Shown here: positions 34,315 to 44,476 of the stretch, in pieces | How positions within the stretch are numbered: position 1 is the stretch's first letter | Layout: every line of letters begins with the position of its first letter | Assembly (NCBI GenBank): GCA_030247855.1 | Contig: JAPDRN010000037.1 | Coordinates: forward strand, 186,001-250,000 | Reading direction: 5' to 3' | Length of the DNA stretch: 64,000 nucleotides | Origin: Knufia peltigerae | Taxonomy: Eukaryota; Ascomycota; Eurotiomycetes; Chaetothyriales; Trichomeriaceae | Notes under the pieces: generated by a model | What the model saw: the letters and a program-made list of their open reading frames with translations, nothing else | What the model was told of the DNA's origin: nothing | Database searches by the model: none | Translations under genes and position numbers: made by a program

Positions 34315-36394
34315 TCACGCAGCAGCAGGATCGCTCCGATGGTAATCTTGATCATTGACCACGTCTTCCAATCCAGTCTTATCGTCCCACTGATGCTCGA
34401 TCGACCAAGCTATCTCACGGGCCTTTTGGACACAATCGTTCACCCCGACCGCTCCTTGCCACCAGGGCCCCGCAACCTTGAGTCGTCCCTGGAAATCCCT
34501 GGCGAGAGCTTCGTGGATCGTCTTCATGCGGCCGTGATAACCGACCGTGTACTGAGGGATGCAGTCGCGATTCAAGCGCGCCTTTGCGACCTCGGGGACT
34601 TCATTGATGCCAAGATGCCGTTTGAGTAGACTTTGGGCCATTTCGACGGCCTCACCTTCGCCCGGAAGTTCATCTGGCTTCCAGCCTGACCACCAGTGGC
34701 CGCCCATCATGACTGTGATTTTGGTGCCGGGGGCAGTGTCTTGACCCTGACCATGCTCCTGCTCAAAATCTTTCAGCAATTGCTCAACATGACTACGTGG
34801 TTTCTCAACGCTATTGTCCGTTTTGTTGTCGACGTTGCTTCTCTTGGTCTTGGTTTCTGCGCCTGTGGAGTCACCGCCATTGTTCTGTTGAGCCTGTTCC
34901 AACTCCAATGATTCGATCATATACCTCAGCTTCTCTTCTCGAGCTTCGCGCGAGTTGCCAGAAGTTTCAGAACTGAAAATGACGCCGAGAGCACGCTCTG
35001 GGTTCTGTTCGTAAGGCACCGAACGTGGGATCAGATATCCAAACCCTGCATGTGAGGGTGGGATCAAACTTGGGTTGCTGTAGTAAAGATTCACAACCAT
35101 GACGCTCACGGCGCTTTTGCTGTCCGTGCAAGCTGAAGAGACACTGCCGTCGGTCTCTTTTAGGGAATCCCGTATGGTGTTTGGCCCAAGAGTGGACACC
35201 ACGTAATCGTACTTGGTGTCCACTAAGCCTTGAGGCTGACGAGAACATTCTACCTGCAAATATTTTTCGTCTCTATTGAACTGGACACGTTTCACATGTG
35301 AAGATGTCAGCATCTTGACATTGGGATTCTGTGCCAAGGCAGATTCTAGCGAGGTGGTAAGTTCACCCAGCCCTCGTTTGAATGTGTATACACTTGATCT
35401 TCTCAATAGAGACTTCAAGGCCTCGCGTTTTGGCTCGAACTCGCCAGACTGTTCATGTTGTTCCATCATGAAATACCTAGCCATCCTGCCAGGGATCAGC
35501 ATCTCGCGTCCGAGTCCTTGAAGTACCATCTGCACCAGAACTCCGAGTTCGTTTCGCGGCTCATCACCTTCCAGATACCACGCACTGGACAGTAAGGTAC
35601 GAGCGCTTAGCTGATACAAATCGCCGGCGTAGATACCATGGAAGAAGGCTGAGGCTATGTTGTCTGCGATGTTCTTACCGAATCTTCGTGTCAGAAAACG
35701 ACCCACGGACTCGTCTTCAAGAATAGAACTTCGGGGTGAAACAAAGGTTTCCCCCAAGAGGCCAGACACAACTCCCTCATGTATTGGTTCGGACCACAGC
35801 GACCACAGCCGTTGAATCCCATCCCATATGCCTGGAACAGGGCCGGGCATCAGCACAAGGTGATCGGGATAGTATATGAATCTGTTCAACGCAGCGGGAC
35901 TTCGTTTCGAAATGGCAATTACTTGCTGCGAAAGGCCGAGGTCTAATAGCTGGAAGAGAACTGATCAGCTGGCGAACTCCCGAGGCGCATTGAAGATCAA
36001 GTACCAAGTCAACCGTGGCCCTTCCAGAACCTGTTAAAGCTGGTCGTAAAGTCCTGGGTCCCCACTCGAAGAGCACCTCCCCATCTTTCACCTCGACTTG
36101 CTCTGAGTTAACCCACCCACCAAGTCCATCATTTCTTTCGTAGATTGTGATTTTCGCATCTGGTATGCGCTTGGTCAAATTCCAAGCGGTCGTGAGGCCG
36201 GTCACGCCACCACCAAGTATAGCAATGTTTCTGGCGTTCGGGTTTGGAGTTTCTCGAATCGGAGGGTCTGGATCAATGGAACGCGAGCGCGAGGTAGGTG
36301 TAAAATGGCGAAGAGAATGGCTATGCCTTGATCGAGGCCATCTTGGACGGATCACTGCATGTCTGTACACTGCATTGTGCACACCCAAGCTCAT
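34315..36394 (-). CDS. HEM14: Protoporphyrinogen oxidase, mitochondrial
   Basis: Two exons (36005-36394 and 34315-35949; 55-nt intron) encode about 674 residues. The enzyme oxidises protoporphyrinogen IX to protoporphyrin IX, the next-to-last step of haem synthesis, at the inner mitochondrial membrane. An Arg/His/Ser-rich, acid-free N-terminus fits a mitochondrial presequence. The FAD-binding motif is seen as AILGGGVTGLTTAWNL, followed by IYERNDGLGGW. The C-terminal FAD segment is visible as KVAGPWWQGAVGVNDCV. It is longer than yeast Hem14 because of a low-complexity insert rich in Gln, Asn, Lys and Thr (roughly residues 460-510), probably a surface loop. A TACGGAGTA element lies 128 bases upstream of the start. 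Confidence 0.94.
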
Positions 36395-36920
36395 CTCAAG
36401 GGCGCAACACCGCGCGGTGCATGCGGGACAGGTCTCGAAGATAGGAAATTAAGAGCTTGATAAATAGGAAGATCGACTCGAAAGAGTCAGTAGAAACGAT
36501 TGTCCATGGACTTGAACTGAGTACGGAGTAGCTGTACTGTAATTATCACCCTGCGGAGACGTCGTTGCATTTTCGTGGCCGCCGTCGGGAAAATGTTCTT
36601 CCGAGAGAAGAGATTCCAGGCATTACAGGACTCGTAGGTAATGATGATACCAATAGTACTCATACAAGGTCCCTCGCAATCATTTTCATGACACCATAGT
36701 GATGGTAATATTTGGACACTGTCGCTCGCTAGTTCACAGCAGACGAAGTTGATTCTGGCTTTTTACCGGTACATAGGGTCAAAGTCTTGCACTCTGGTTT
36801 GCGGTCACTGTACGGAGCATACGGCTCCCGTGGTTATGGTCATGAACGGGTCTTGCAGGTATTGGATAGAATATATGTAAGGCATAGACGATATGTACAG
36901 TATTCGGCTCCACCATTTAC
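36395..36920. other. Intergenic spacer between HEM14 and the chitinase
   Basis: About 525 bases containing the HEM14 promoter and the TACGGAGTA copy at 36522-36530. No gene is seen. Confidence 0.5.
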
Positions 36921-39004
36921 CTACCTGAGGACCTCAGTTAATTCGCCATCATCTGTGTCACCGTACATAGCCCAAAACATCATCCCATTCATTCCTTGCT
37001 GTTTTGCATACTCTCTTTTCAGTCCAATACTGTCTGGGTCATCGTAGGAGATGATCTGTGGATCGTTCGTGGTGTTGTTATCGTCAGTATAGATATAAGG
37101 GGTCTGGGTCGCGTCGTCGAATCCGTATACCCATCCCGGGCCAGCGCGATAGCTGCCATCGGGTTGTTGTTGGACGACATCCTGAGATTTGAGGTTCCTC
37201 CATTTCCAGAATCCGGAATTTTTATTGGGGTCCTCATTGCTATCTCCGGATGATTTGTCAGAAACTGGACTGTATAGTCCTGTGGCTTCTGGGTTGCTTC
37301 CCTGTAATTCGATCATTCAGTCAGCGAGCAAGTCCTTCCTAAATGGAAAGGTGAATATCCAGATAAACTCACTTCCGAGAGGAGGTAGCCGTAGCCGTAG
37401 AATGGGACACCTGGGAGACCAAAGTCAGCCGAACTAATCTGCAAATGTGGGAAGGAAGGAGTGAGGCTCTTTGCCTTCAGGGCGTACCATAGACAAGTTT
37501 ACTCATTGGGAATCCTGCATCATGCCATGTTTTGACGCCATCATCGCCGAATCTCTGGTCTTGAGGCACATCGCCGTTGCGGACCAAGGCCGCGTTTGAA
37601 CCGGCAGTATCGTCGCCATTCCACAGATCGTAAGCCATGAGGTAAAGCCTATCAAAGAGAGGCACAAAAGGATGCATGTCGACGGGGACTAGTGTGCCAT
37701 CTGTCCCATCAGGTTTTTTAAACACATACATGGGTACTGCCGCAGACAATTCGGTTGAGGGCATTGCTGCTCGCAGAGCTGTGAGCATCTGGAGGTACCC
37801 ATCGGCGTCGGTAACAAGTCGAGGTTGTGCTGGTTCGGGCGCGTCGTGTAAATTACCGACAAATTCCCAGTCTGTCTCCCAAAAAGGGGTGGTGTTAGCT
37901 CGATGTTATTGAACGAGAAAAGCAAAGGGTAAATGGTGCCATGTTACCGATATCGACCCCTGAAATGCCATACTCAGACACAACGGCCTCTACTGATTGC
38001 ACAAAGGCGCTGATAGATTGGTTGCTCTGGACAATGTCGGAGTAATACATCCCTCCCCGCCCCCATCCTCCGATACTCAAGACCAATTTGACGCCATGCG
38101 AATGTGCTTGCACACTCAAGTAACGAAGGAGGTCTGTGTTGTCTATACTGATGGAGTAGTTGTTGTTTACACCATTTGTATTGGCAAACGCGAAACATAG
38201 GTGGGTCAGGTACTTCCATGGTATATTTCTTGGTGGGAAGATGTCGGTGTTTCCTGCGCCGTAGTATGCAGTTACGGTGTGGTCTGGCCAATCGTCTGGG
38301 TTTGGTGTAGGGCTTGAGGAGTGCGAGCTGGTCGAGAGCGTTGTGGAAGTGCCGATGGAAGTTGTGAAAGTGGATACATTTGATGTTGAAGACGGGCTGG
38401 CGCTGGTAGTGAGCGAGGTCCATATATTGCTGGAGGTTGGATTAGGGCCACCGGAGGAGATTTCAACTGAAGACGGCCAAAACCAGCCTGAACCGGAGCC
38501 AGATTGACCAGATTGACCAGATTGACCAGATTGACCAGATTGACCAGATTGACCAGGTTGACCAGGTTGACCAGGTTGACCAGATTGACCAGCTTGACCA
38601 GATTGACCAGATTGACCAGATTGACCAGCTTGACCAGCTGATCCTTGAGCCCCATCCACGTCAACCTCATCCCAAGGCTTCCACCACGGAGGAGGTCCCG
38701 ATCCCCACGGTGGACTGGAGGCACCCTGAGCCTGTGAGCCGGAGTCGGATCCGTCATCGCTAGGACTTCCTGCAGCAAGCCACCCTTGCACGCCAGGCCA
38801 ATCAGTTGGCACTGGGACATATCGAGTAAAAATCGAGGTCCGTACCACCGTAGAGACTGTCGGAACAGTAACTGTCACAACAGACGGTGGGCCATCGAAG
38901 ACACAAAGATCAACATCGTCGCCACGTCGTTGCAGCTCGACCTTGGCGTGAGGGTGACCTCGACCGGTTACGGACAGGAGGGACAAGAGGAAGAAGGATA
39001 ACAT
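36921..39004 (-). CDS. GH18 chitinase with collagen-like Gly-X-Y linker
   Basis: Four exons (37948-39004, 37488-37871, 37373-37410, 36921-37301) join in phase into about 619 residues. The order is a short signal peptide (residues 1 to about 16), a Val/Thr-rich segment, a Trp/Pro-rich stretch, about 17 Gly-X-Y triplets (residues about 118-168), a Ser/Thr-rich linker and the GH18 barrel from about residue 240. The barrel shows LVLSIGGWGRGG and the active-site motif SGVDIDWEF. The first intron cuts exactly inside that motif, one base into the Asp codon before Trp-Glu. Glu is the expected proton donor. A late FWAMYGD strand closes the barrel. It should cut chitin in the wall or outside the cell. 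The third exon is only 38 nt. There is no recognisable chitin-binding module. Confidence 0.92.
38501..38653 (-). repeat. In-frame 9-bp minisatellite encoding Gly-Gln-Ser type triplets
   Basis: Near-perfect tandem 9-mers (plus-strand unit TTGACCAGA and variants ending GGT or GCT) lie within chitinase exon 1. Each unit codes one Gly-Gln-X triplet, with X being Ser, Pro or Ala. Unit sequence is so uniform that copy number is likely to vary between strains. Confidence 0.95.
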
Positions 39005-40601
39005 CTTCTCGTTACGTGCATGGGTCCGAAAGGAGGACGATGCCCGCTGGAGGCCTCACCTGTTTATAATGCTATCGATAAACCAGATACAACATCTTCC
39101 TGGTGGAAATTGTTTCCCATGGCGTACCGTCTGTGCATTCTTTGGCGGTGCTGAAGTCGAGTCACAGGGGTTTGTGCAACAGTTTAACGGAGGAGGTAAT
39201 TCGCCGGTGATCAAAAGCTTCGAATAATCACTTACATTTTCCAAGGTCAATATATTTGCATGGTCGAGCAGAATGTCAGATTATGGGAATTGGCCCAATT
39301 AGATATCCTCAGCAAATTTGTTCTGAGCAAGGTTAGGACCTGGCAGGCGACGTTTGCAAAGGCTGGCCTAGAGCCCATGTTATTCTGACAATCCTCGGCA
39401 GAAGCCCAAGGGTTCTACGACTGAACAGGCCTGGCGTCGAGAGAGGAAAAGAAAAGAGTTAAGGATCGCAAGCCGAAAGGAGTTTAGGATGTGCCCCCGG
39501 AAATTGTCAAAGGTTTGACTCGCGAGGCAGCAATCGATGGAAATCGCTGACAGATGTCATGATATGTTTCTGGTGTAGAAGAGGAAACCCCTGAAGAAGC
39601 GGCAACTAAAATGTCCAATGACGCTTAGGTAAGCATAGTGTAGTATCCAGGTCCATATATTTAGAAGGTCTGCCGAGGATCACGAGGCTCTCTTGACAAG
39701 GCCGGTGCTTGCATATTCCTAGCCGCGTGAAAATACTTGCAGTACAACACCGCACCTTCTACTCTGGTCAGTTGTACAATATGTGTGTGAGAACGCTAAA
39801 GTTCCTCAGGCATACCTGTGTAGTTTAGTGCCTCTTACCCTGGACTTCCTGCATGAACTGTGTGTCACGATGCTACTAAAACTTGCATGCATCACTGAGT
39901 GTCTTTTATCCTGGTCATCTGCACGTGATAACGCTAAAGGTCGCTTGTCTGCAGGCGACAGTCAGGGTGTTTTAACCATGTTGCATCTAGATTTTGGATT
40001 TTTTTGCGCTGTTGTCTTTCGCCTGTCTTGCAACAACGCCAAAGTTCGCTTGGTTCTAGATACTATTTATAGCTACTCCGCATGTGTCAAGCTTTCGACC
40101 GACGGTCGATCTTCCGGTTTCCCCACTATGACCCAAATATTCAATCTCGGCACAAGTCCATAGCCGCTGAGGAAGCCGATCACGATGCATTATCACAATT
40201 TCAGGGTGGCTGGATGTTACGATTGAGCTTGTGAATGTCGTCGCGAAGAAAAGTCACCTTCTGCCGATGCCTCTACGTGGTCAAGCCACGTGAGATGTGT
40301 GCTCACACCCCTGGCCCATGACTGAGGAGAAACCCGTATGTAGGTCACTGTAAACTCCACGATTTTCCATTGGGAATTCACTTGGCACTTACATTATAAA
40401 TTCCTCACATCGCCTCCGGAAGAACTTTCGTGATCGCCTGCGACTTGTATCCTTGACACTCAATAAAGACACAAACATGTGTATATACTATCTTTGTAAT
40501 GAGAAGCCCGACGCAAGATAGACCACTCGGCCCGGTTACAAGTCCTTACCCGGCACAGAAAGAGGCTCTATTTTGGCAGTAGGCTGAGAGTTTCCCGGAT
40601 C
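39005..40601. other. Gene-poor region with degenerate repeats
   Basis: About 1.6 kb with no intact gene. Three copies of a decayed unit centred on AACGCYAAAG lie near 39792, 39930 and 40035; the last two continue as TCGCTTG. The region may be relic DNA, possibly an old mobile element, but no protein similarity supports that. Confidence 0.4.
39063..39068 (-). promoter_or_regulatory. Probable TATA box of the chitinase gene
   Basis: On the minus strand TATAAA lies about 59 bases before the ATG at 39004, a normal distance for a fungal core promoter. Inferred from position only. Confidence 0.45.
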
Positions 40602-41230
40602 GTGGCTCCAACAGCGAACTCCAGATCAAGGTCAGTCAAAAACTACGAAATGCAAGCCAGCACGCCATTAGGATTGAATTATGACGAGATTGAGTATGGT
40701 AACGACCCCTTTCGTCGCCGCGATATCAAGTCGTGCATGCTAACCTCGAATCACAGTGTTGATTTACCCCCTTCAAGTGAGAAACTCGTCTTGAGAATGT
40801 CCAGGGCGTTACAGGAACGCTTTGTCGTCCACCACAATGGATGAACCACTGAACTACTGGAGCTAACCGCTCATGTATCTTGGATCAGCTGCGGAAGTTG
40901 CAAGTGGCGTTGAAAATTATGCTCATACACGCATAGAAACCACTCGGCGACATTACCTATGGCTACGGCACCCACGATCCTGACACTTCTTTCTGTCACA
41001 TCAAAGCCAAAGGACCCACAGTTGTGATTGAGGTAGCTCATTCGCAGAGAAGCGAGGACTTGATAGAACCCGCAGAGGAGTATCTTTTAGGTTCTGGACA
41101 TGGAATCCGGGTCATGGTTGGATTCGATCTTGTGTACTACCGTAAAAACAAGATGGCGACCTTCATGTCTGTCGGACCAAAGGGGAAGGCTCGGAGAATG
41201 CTAGAGTCTGGTGTGTCGAATATACGGTAA
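40602..41230 (+). pseudogene. Degenerate fungal gene with a 'VVIEVAHSQ' core, probably broken
   Basis: The right half reads in one frame (about 40946-41230) as a stretch with DPDTSF, PTVVIEVAHSQR, YLLGSGHGIRVMVG and FDLVYY. This order recurs in an expanded fungal family of unknown function whose core has been compared with PD-(D/E)XK nuclease-like folds. The left half (40602-40844, 80 codons from an ATG) is in a different frame and ends in a stop. Further stops separate the two parts, and the C-terminus ends early. Introns could rescue part of it (an ACGCATAG acceptor is possible), but I could not build a full model. It is probably a decayed copy. Confidence 0.38.
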
Positions 41231-41710
41231 AGAAGAAATCAGGAGCAATAAAATTTAATGCCATACTGACTTGGGGTCTCATTCTTGACAACTCGAAATC
41301 CATTCGAACTACTCTGACGTATTCGAGCTGCATGATGCGTTCGCTCCTCGGTTCATCTATTGCCATTATTCGAGCGTCTAAACGTCGCCTGGAGGCAGGG
41401 ATAATGTTTGCTTTTGTTATCGGCACACGGTGATTTGCTGATAGCTCGCCCGTCCCAATCGTTCAAAATAGTGTAGCCTTGGTGAGACAATCGCCGAATG
41501 ACGATCACCGACGATCCGCGAGTTGGATGTAGGTCGCCGAAGCCGCCATTAAATGCAGCGCAATAGCCGAAAAAGAGGTTTGCTTGTTCGGTTTGTCACA
41601 TACAGAAAATGTGTCAGAACATCTCTCTCGCGGAGAAGCCAGCATGATGAATTTTTCGTTGGATTCCATCCAAGAGCATGGCAATAGTCGCGGAGTTGTT
41701 TCTTACCCGT
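41231..41710. other. Intergenic spacer
   Basis: About 480 bases between the probable pseudogene and the 3' end of the PYM gene; nothing else is seen. Confidence 0.5.
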
Positions 41711-42346
41711 TCACGTCGAGTCGGTCGTGGAAGATTCGGTGGTAAGTGCTTGTACTTCTGGTCCATCGTAACCCAACTTCCTCAAGTCGCGAAGCAACTC
41801 CCCTTCCTTGCCGATCTTCATGATTTGATCGAGTGACAGTTTTTCGCCCGTTGCCCGTTTCTCCTTCAGCTCGCGCACAGCCTTCAGCTTCTTCAGTTGA
41901 TTTCGGATCTTCTTCTGTGGATCTGATTCTTGAGAAGCCGGTTCATTCTCTTGTAACTTAGATGGATCTCGCCAATTCTGTTTGATTCGGTCTGCTTCTG
42001 TATCCGCTATGTTCGTCTTCTGCATGGCTGCAGCCAAAACATCCGCGGCTCCCTCCTTCCCTTCGCCCTTTCTGCGGGCAGCCTCTCTTCGTTTTGCGTT
42101 CTTGCTTTTGGCCGTGCCTTGATCATTTGCAGAGGCAACGGGATCGGCTCCAGGAACTCCGCCTGGGCCTCTATTCTTCCATGCCTCGGCGCTCCGATTT
42201 TTGTAGGTCTCTATGTCTTCTGGTGGCCGATAGCCTGGTCGCACTTTGATCTCTTTCCTGGTGGACCCGTCCGCGCGCTTGGAGGAAGGAATGTACGAGC
42301 CACCATCAGCCGAGGTCTCGATGCCGGCCTTGCTAGGTTTGGACAT
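41711..42346 (-). CDS. PYM: Partner of Y14 and Mago (PYM/WIBG), exon-junction-complex disassembly factor
   Basis: A single exon of 211 residues. The N-terminus holds the Mago-binding motif: the SYIPSSKRADGSTRKEIKVR region (starting near residue 17) and then the RPPEDIETYKNR segment. In animals this motif binds the Mago-Y14 heterodimer and removes exon-junction complexes from spliced mRNA at the ribosome. The remainder is charged and Lys/Arg/Glu-rich with probable coiled coils, and ends in a KIRNQLKKLKAVRELKEK helix and a short Thr/Ser tail. The length matches other fungal PYM proteins. It is divergent from QCR9, 619 bases away. Presence of PYM fits a genome with many introns. Confidence 0.92.
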   Translation of the reverse strand: MSKPSKAGIETSADGGSYIPSSKRADGSTRKEIKVRPGYRPPEDIETYKNRSAEAWKNRGPGGVPGADPVASANDQGTAKSKNAKRREAARRKGEGKEGAADVLAAAMQKTNIADTEADRIKQNWRDPSKLQENEPASQESDPQKKIRNQLKKLKAVRELKEKRATGEKLSLDQIMKIGKEGELLRDLRKLGYDGPEVQALTTESSTTDST

Positions 42347-42965
42347 CTCGCGATACGCCCCTTGCGAATTCTTTCAGCGTGACGGGTTATCTGCCGTGGC
42401 CACCGGTATCAGGGTTGTATCACCATATTGGGAAATTTCCGTCCGTGAAGCGAGATCCTGCCCGTGCGGCAAAATAATGTGACAACTGGTGCAGGCTGAC
42501 AAGAGTCAGGAAGATAGTCACAGGTAAATGAGTCCAGCCCGCGGAAGAATTGTAGTCGCAGCCGAAGTTCAACCGCAGTCTTCATACGAGCAGTCTTCAT
42601 ACGAGCGTGATATTTGACGTAACAAACACATCCAACCCAGCAATTCCTTGATGAGTCTAACATAGATGGCATAATTCAATCCGGACGGGGAGTACCAAGA
42701 GTCTCTACTCTTCCTCAAAGCCTCTGCACCTATCTCTGCAGTCCTTCTATGGCGAACTGGAGGCTTATGTTCTTTGGTGTTGTGATTGGCTGAAGCCTCA
42801 ACTAGAACAGCGGGAGAATCCTTCCATTCTCGTATTAGCTTCCCCTGGTCGAGCTTTGGAGCTGCAACTTTGTGAACATTCATTGATCACACAGACACCT
42901 GTGAACGTCTTGCACTGTCACAAACCAAATATCTGATCCTCTGCGCCGGATCTGACGTATTCAAG
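42347..42965. other. Divergent promoter region of PYM and QCR9
   Basis: 619 bases between the two start codons. It contains two perfect tandem copies of a 15-base unit at 42575-42604. A 104-residue minus-strand open frame (42569-42883) crosses it but has no known motif. Confidence 0.5.
42575..42604. repeat. Two tandem copies of a 15-bp unit
   Basis: GCAGTCTTCATACGA occurs twice head to tail without mismatch, in the PYM/QCR9 promoter region. Confidence 0.9.
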
Positions 42966-43387
42966 ATGTCGTTTGGGGTAAGTTTTCTATCGCTGGACAT
43001 GCTCAGAAACGTTTCTGACAATCTTAGGCACGCCTTTCATCGGGCTTTTTCAAGTACGGCCGTTTCGAATCCCATGTGTCTGCATACTGACCGCTGCAGT
43101 GGCATCTTCCGGAGAAATGCCTTCTTCCTCACGACCGTCTTCGCCGGCGCATTCGCGTTCGAGCTGTAAGCTTCCTTGCCGACCGTTGGTGGATGACGGA
43201 TATTGGCTCACAATTCTGCAGTGCATTCGAGGGTGGAACAAACGCAATGTGGGACAGCTGGAACAAAGGGGTATGTTCAAGAATCAAGCATGGATATTCT
43301 TGGTCGAAGCTAACCAGTCATCAACAGCGACAATGGAAAGACATCAAGCATAAATACATGACCGCAGAAGAGGACGAGGACGAATAA
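42966..43387 (+). CDS. QCR9: Cytochrome bc1 complex subunit 9 (ubiquinol-cytochrome c reductase)
   Basis: Five small exons (42966-42977, 43028-43053, 43100-43165, 43222-43270, 43328-43387) join in perfect phase into about 70 residues, the family's usual size. The protein is a small single-span subunit of respiratory complex III in the inner mitochondrial membrane. Key features are the FRRNAFFL start of the span, TTVFAGAFAFEL within it, then WDSWNKG and GRQWKDIKHKY, followed by an acidic tail. The first exon codes four residues and the second nine. All introns start GTAAG, GTACG or GTATG, and several have CTGAC branch sites. The span is encoded entirely by the third exon. Confidence 0.9.
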
Positions 43388-44476
43388 TTCGATAACTCGG
43401 AGCTCGGGGACGACCAAGAGTTGAAAGAGAATAGAGACCAGAACACAGCTTGGGTCATCGCGATGGCGGTCATTGCGACAAGCATTGTACATAAGAAGCT
43501 ATGAAAATACCAAAATCAAGCGTGCTTGAAGAATACCCTTTGAGGGATATGGGCTAGCCCACCTCAACGACAGAGATGGAGAATGTTGATCTCGCGGCAT
43601 CCTCTATGTCTATCATTGCTGAGCCCCTTTGCTGTGTTGCTTCAGATCCTAGGGAGTGTGATCATCTCATCGGCTATGCAGAGACCAGTGCCACAAAATT
43701 TTATGTGATGCTCGGATGATGGTAGCAGAAGCCTATGCAGCTGCAGACTCGGTGCCTGATAATCTTCATCACCACGTTGGGCCTACATGAGGGTCCGTGG
43801 GCTGATCTGTAGAACGTTTGCTATATTGATTCAAGTTGTGCTCGATGAAGGTCATGCATGCGCTCTACGAAACTCATGTTAATGAAAGGACTTTTACTCT
43901 AGAACTCTACCCGACCCGCTCGTGGACGCAGTAGATAATGCTTTCTTACGACGCATCATGCATGTTCGCGATACTGGGTGGTGTCGGCCTTGTGTCATCG
44001 AAATCATATGTTTGGGAGTTGGCGTTGAGCTTCTCCGAGCGGCGTGGCGACGGAGAACGTAGAATAAATGCGAGAAGAATCCATATATTTGGAGGAGCAA
44101 GGAAAGACACAACTGCCTTACCAACCCTAGGTTGATAGCGCAGGCAGTCTCTACCTGAAGACATGCGACTGTTCCCATTCATTGTTTCCATCAAAGATTC
44201 CCCATCTCCTTGTCGTGTTGCACAGAGGTCCCATTCGCAGGCATTGCCAACATTGGCCTTCTGTGACGTTGGCGGCTCTTCAATGAAACGCAGCCTCGCT
44301 GGCACAGAACGACTCGATCTCAAGCGGTGTTGCCTACAGCCTAACGAACATACTCAAGTTGTGTCTTCCCATCGACCGAGTCTTCAAGAGTCCTACCCTT
44401 GACAATTTTTCTCCTCTGCGATCTCGAGTCGAGTAGAGTCCAAATGCGGACTGCAGACGCCCTTGCATAATCTACC
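43388..44476. other. Intergenic region upstream of UBR1
   Basis: About 1.1 kb. Minus-strand open frames at 43894-44323 have no recognisable domain. No RNA gene is seen. Confidence 0.5.

Noticed and set aside
38501..38653. Regular short repeats that could suggest a CRISPR-like array
   Set aside because: The unit is 9 bp without spacers and stays in frame inside a chitinase exon; it is a coding minisatellite.
42569..42883. 104-residue minus-strand open frame in the PYM/QCR9 promoter
   Set aside because: It includes the 15-bp tandem repeat, has no recognisable motif, and its start lies only 83 bases from the QCR9 start. Not enough to call a gene.
43050..43100. B-box-like TTCGAATCCC string that could mark a tRNA gene
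   Set aside because: It lies within a QCR9 intron; there is no matching A box, cloverleaf or terminator.
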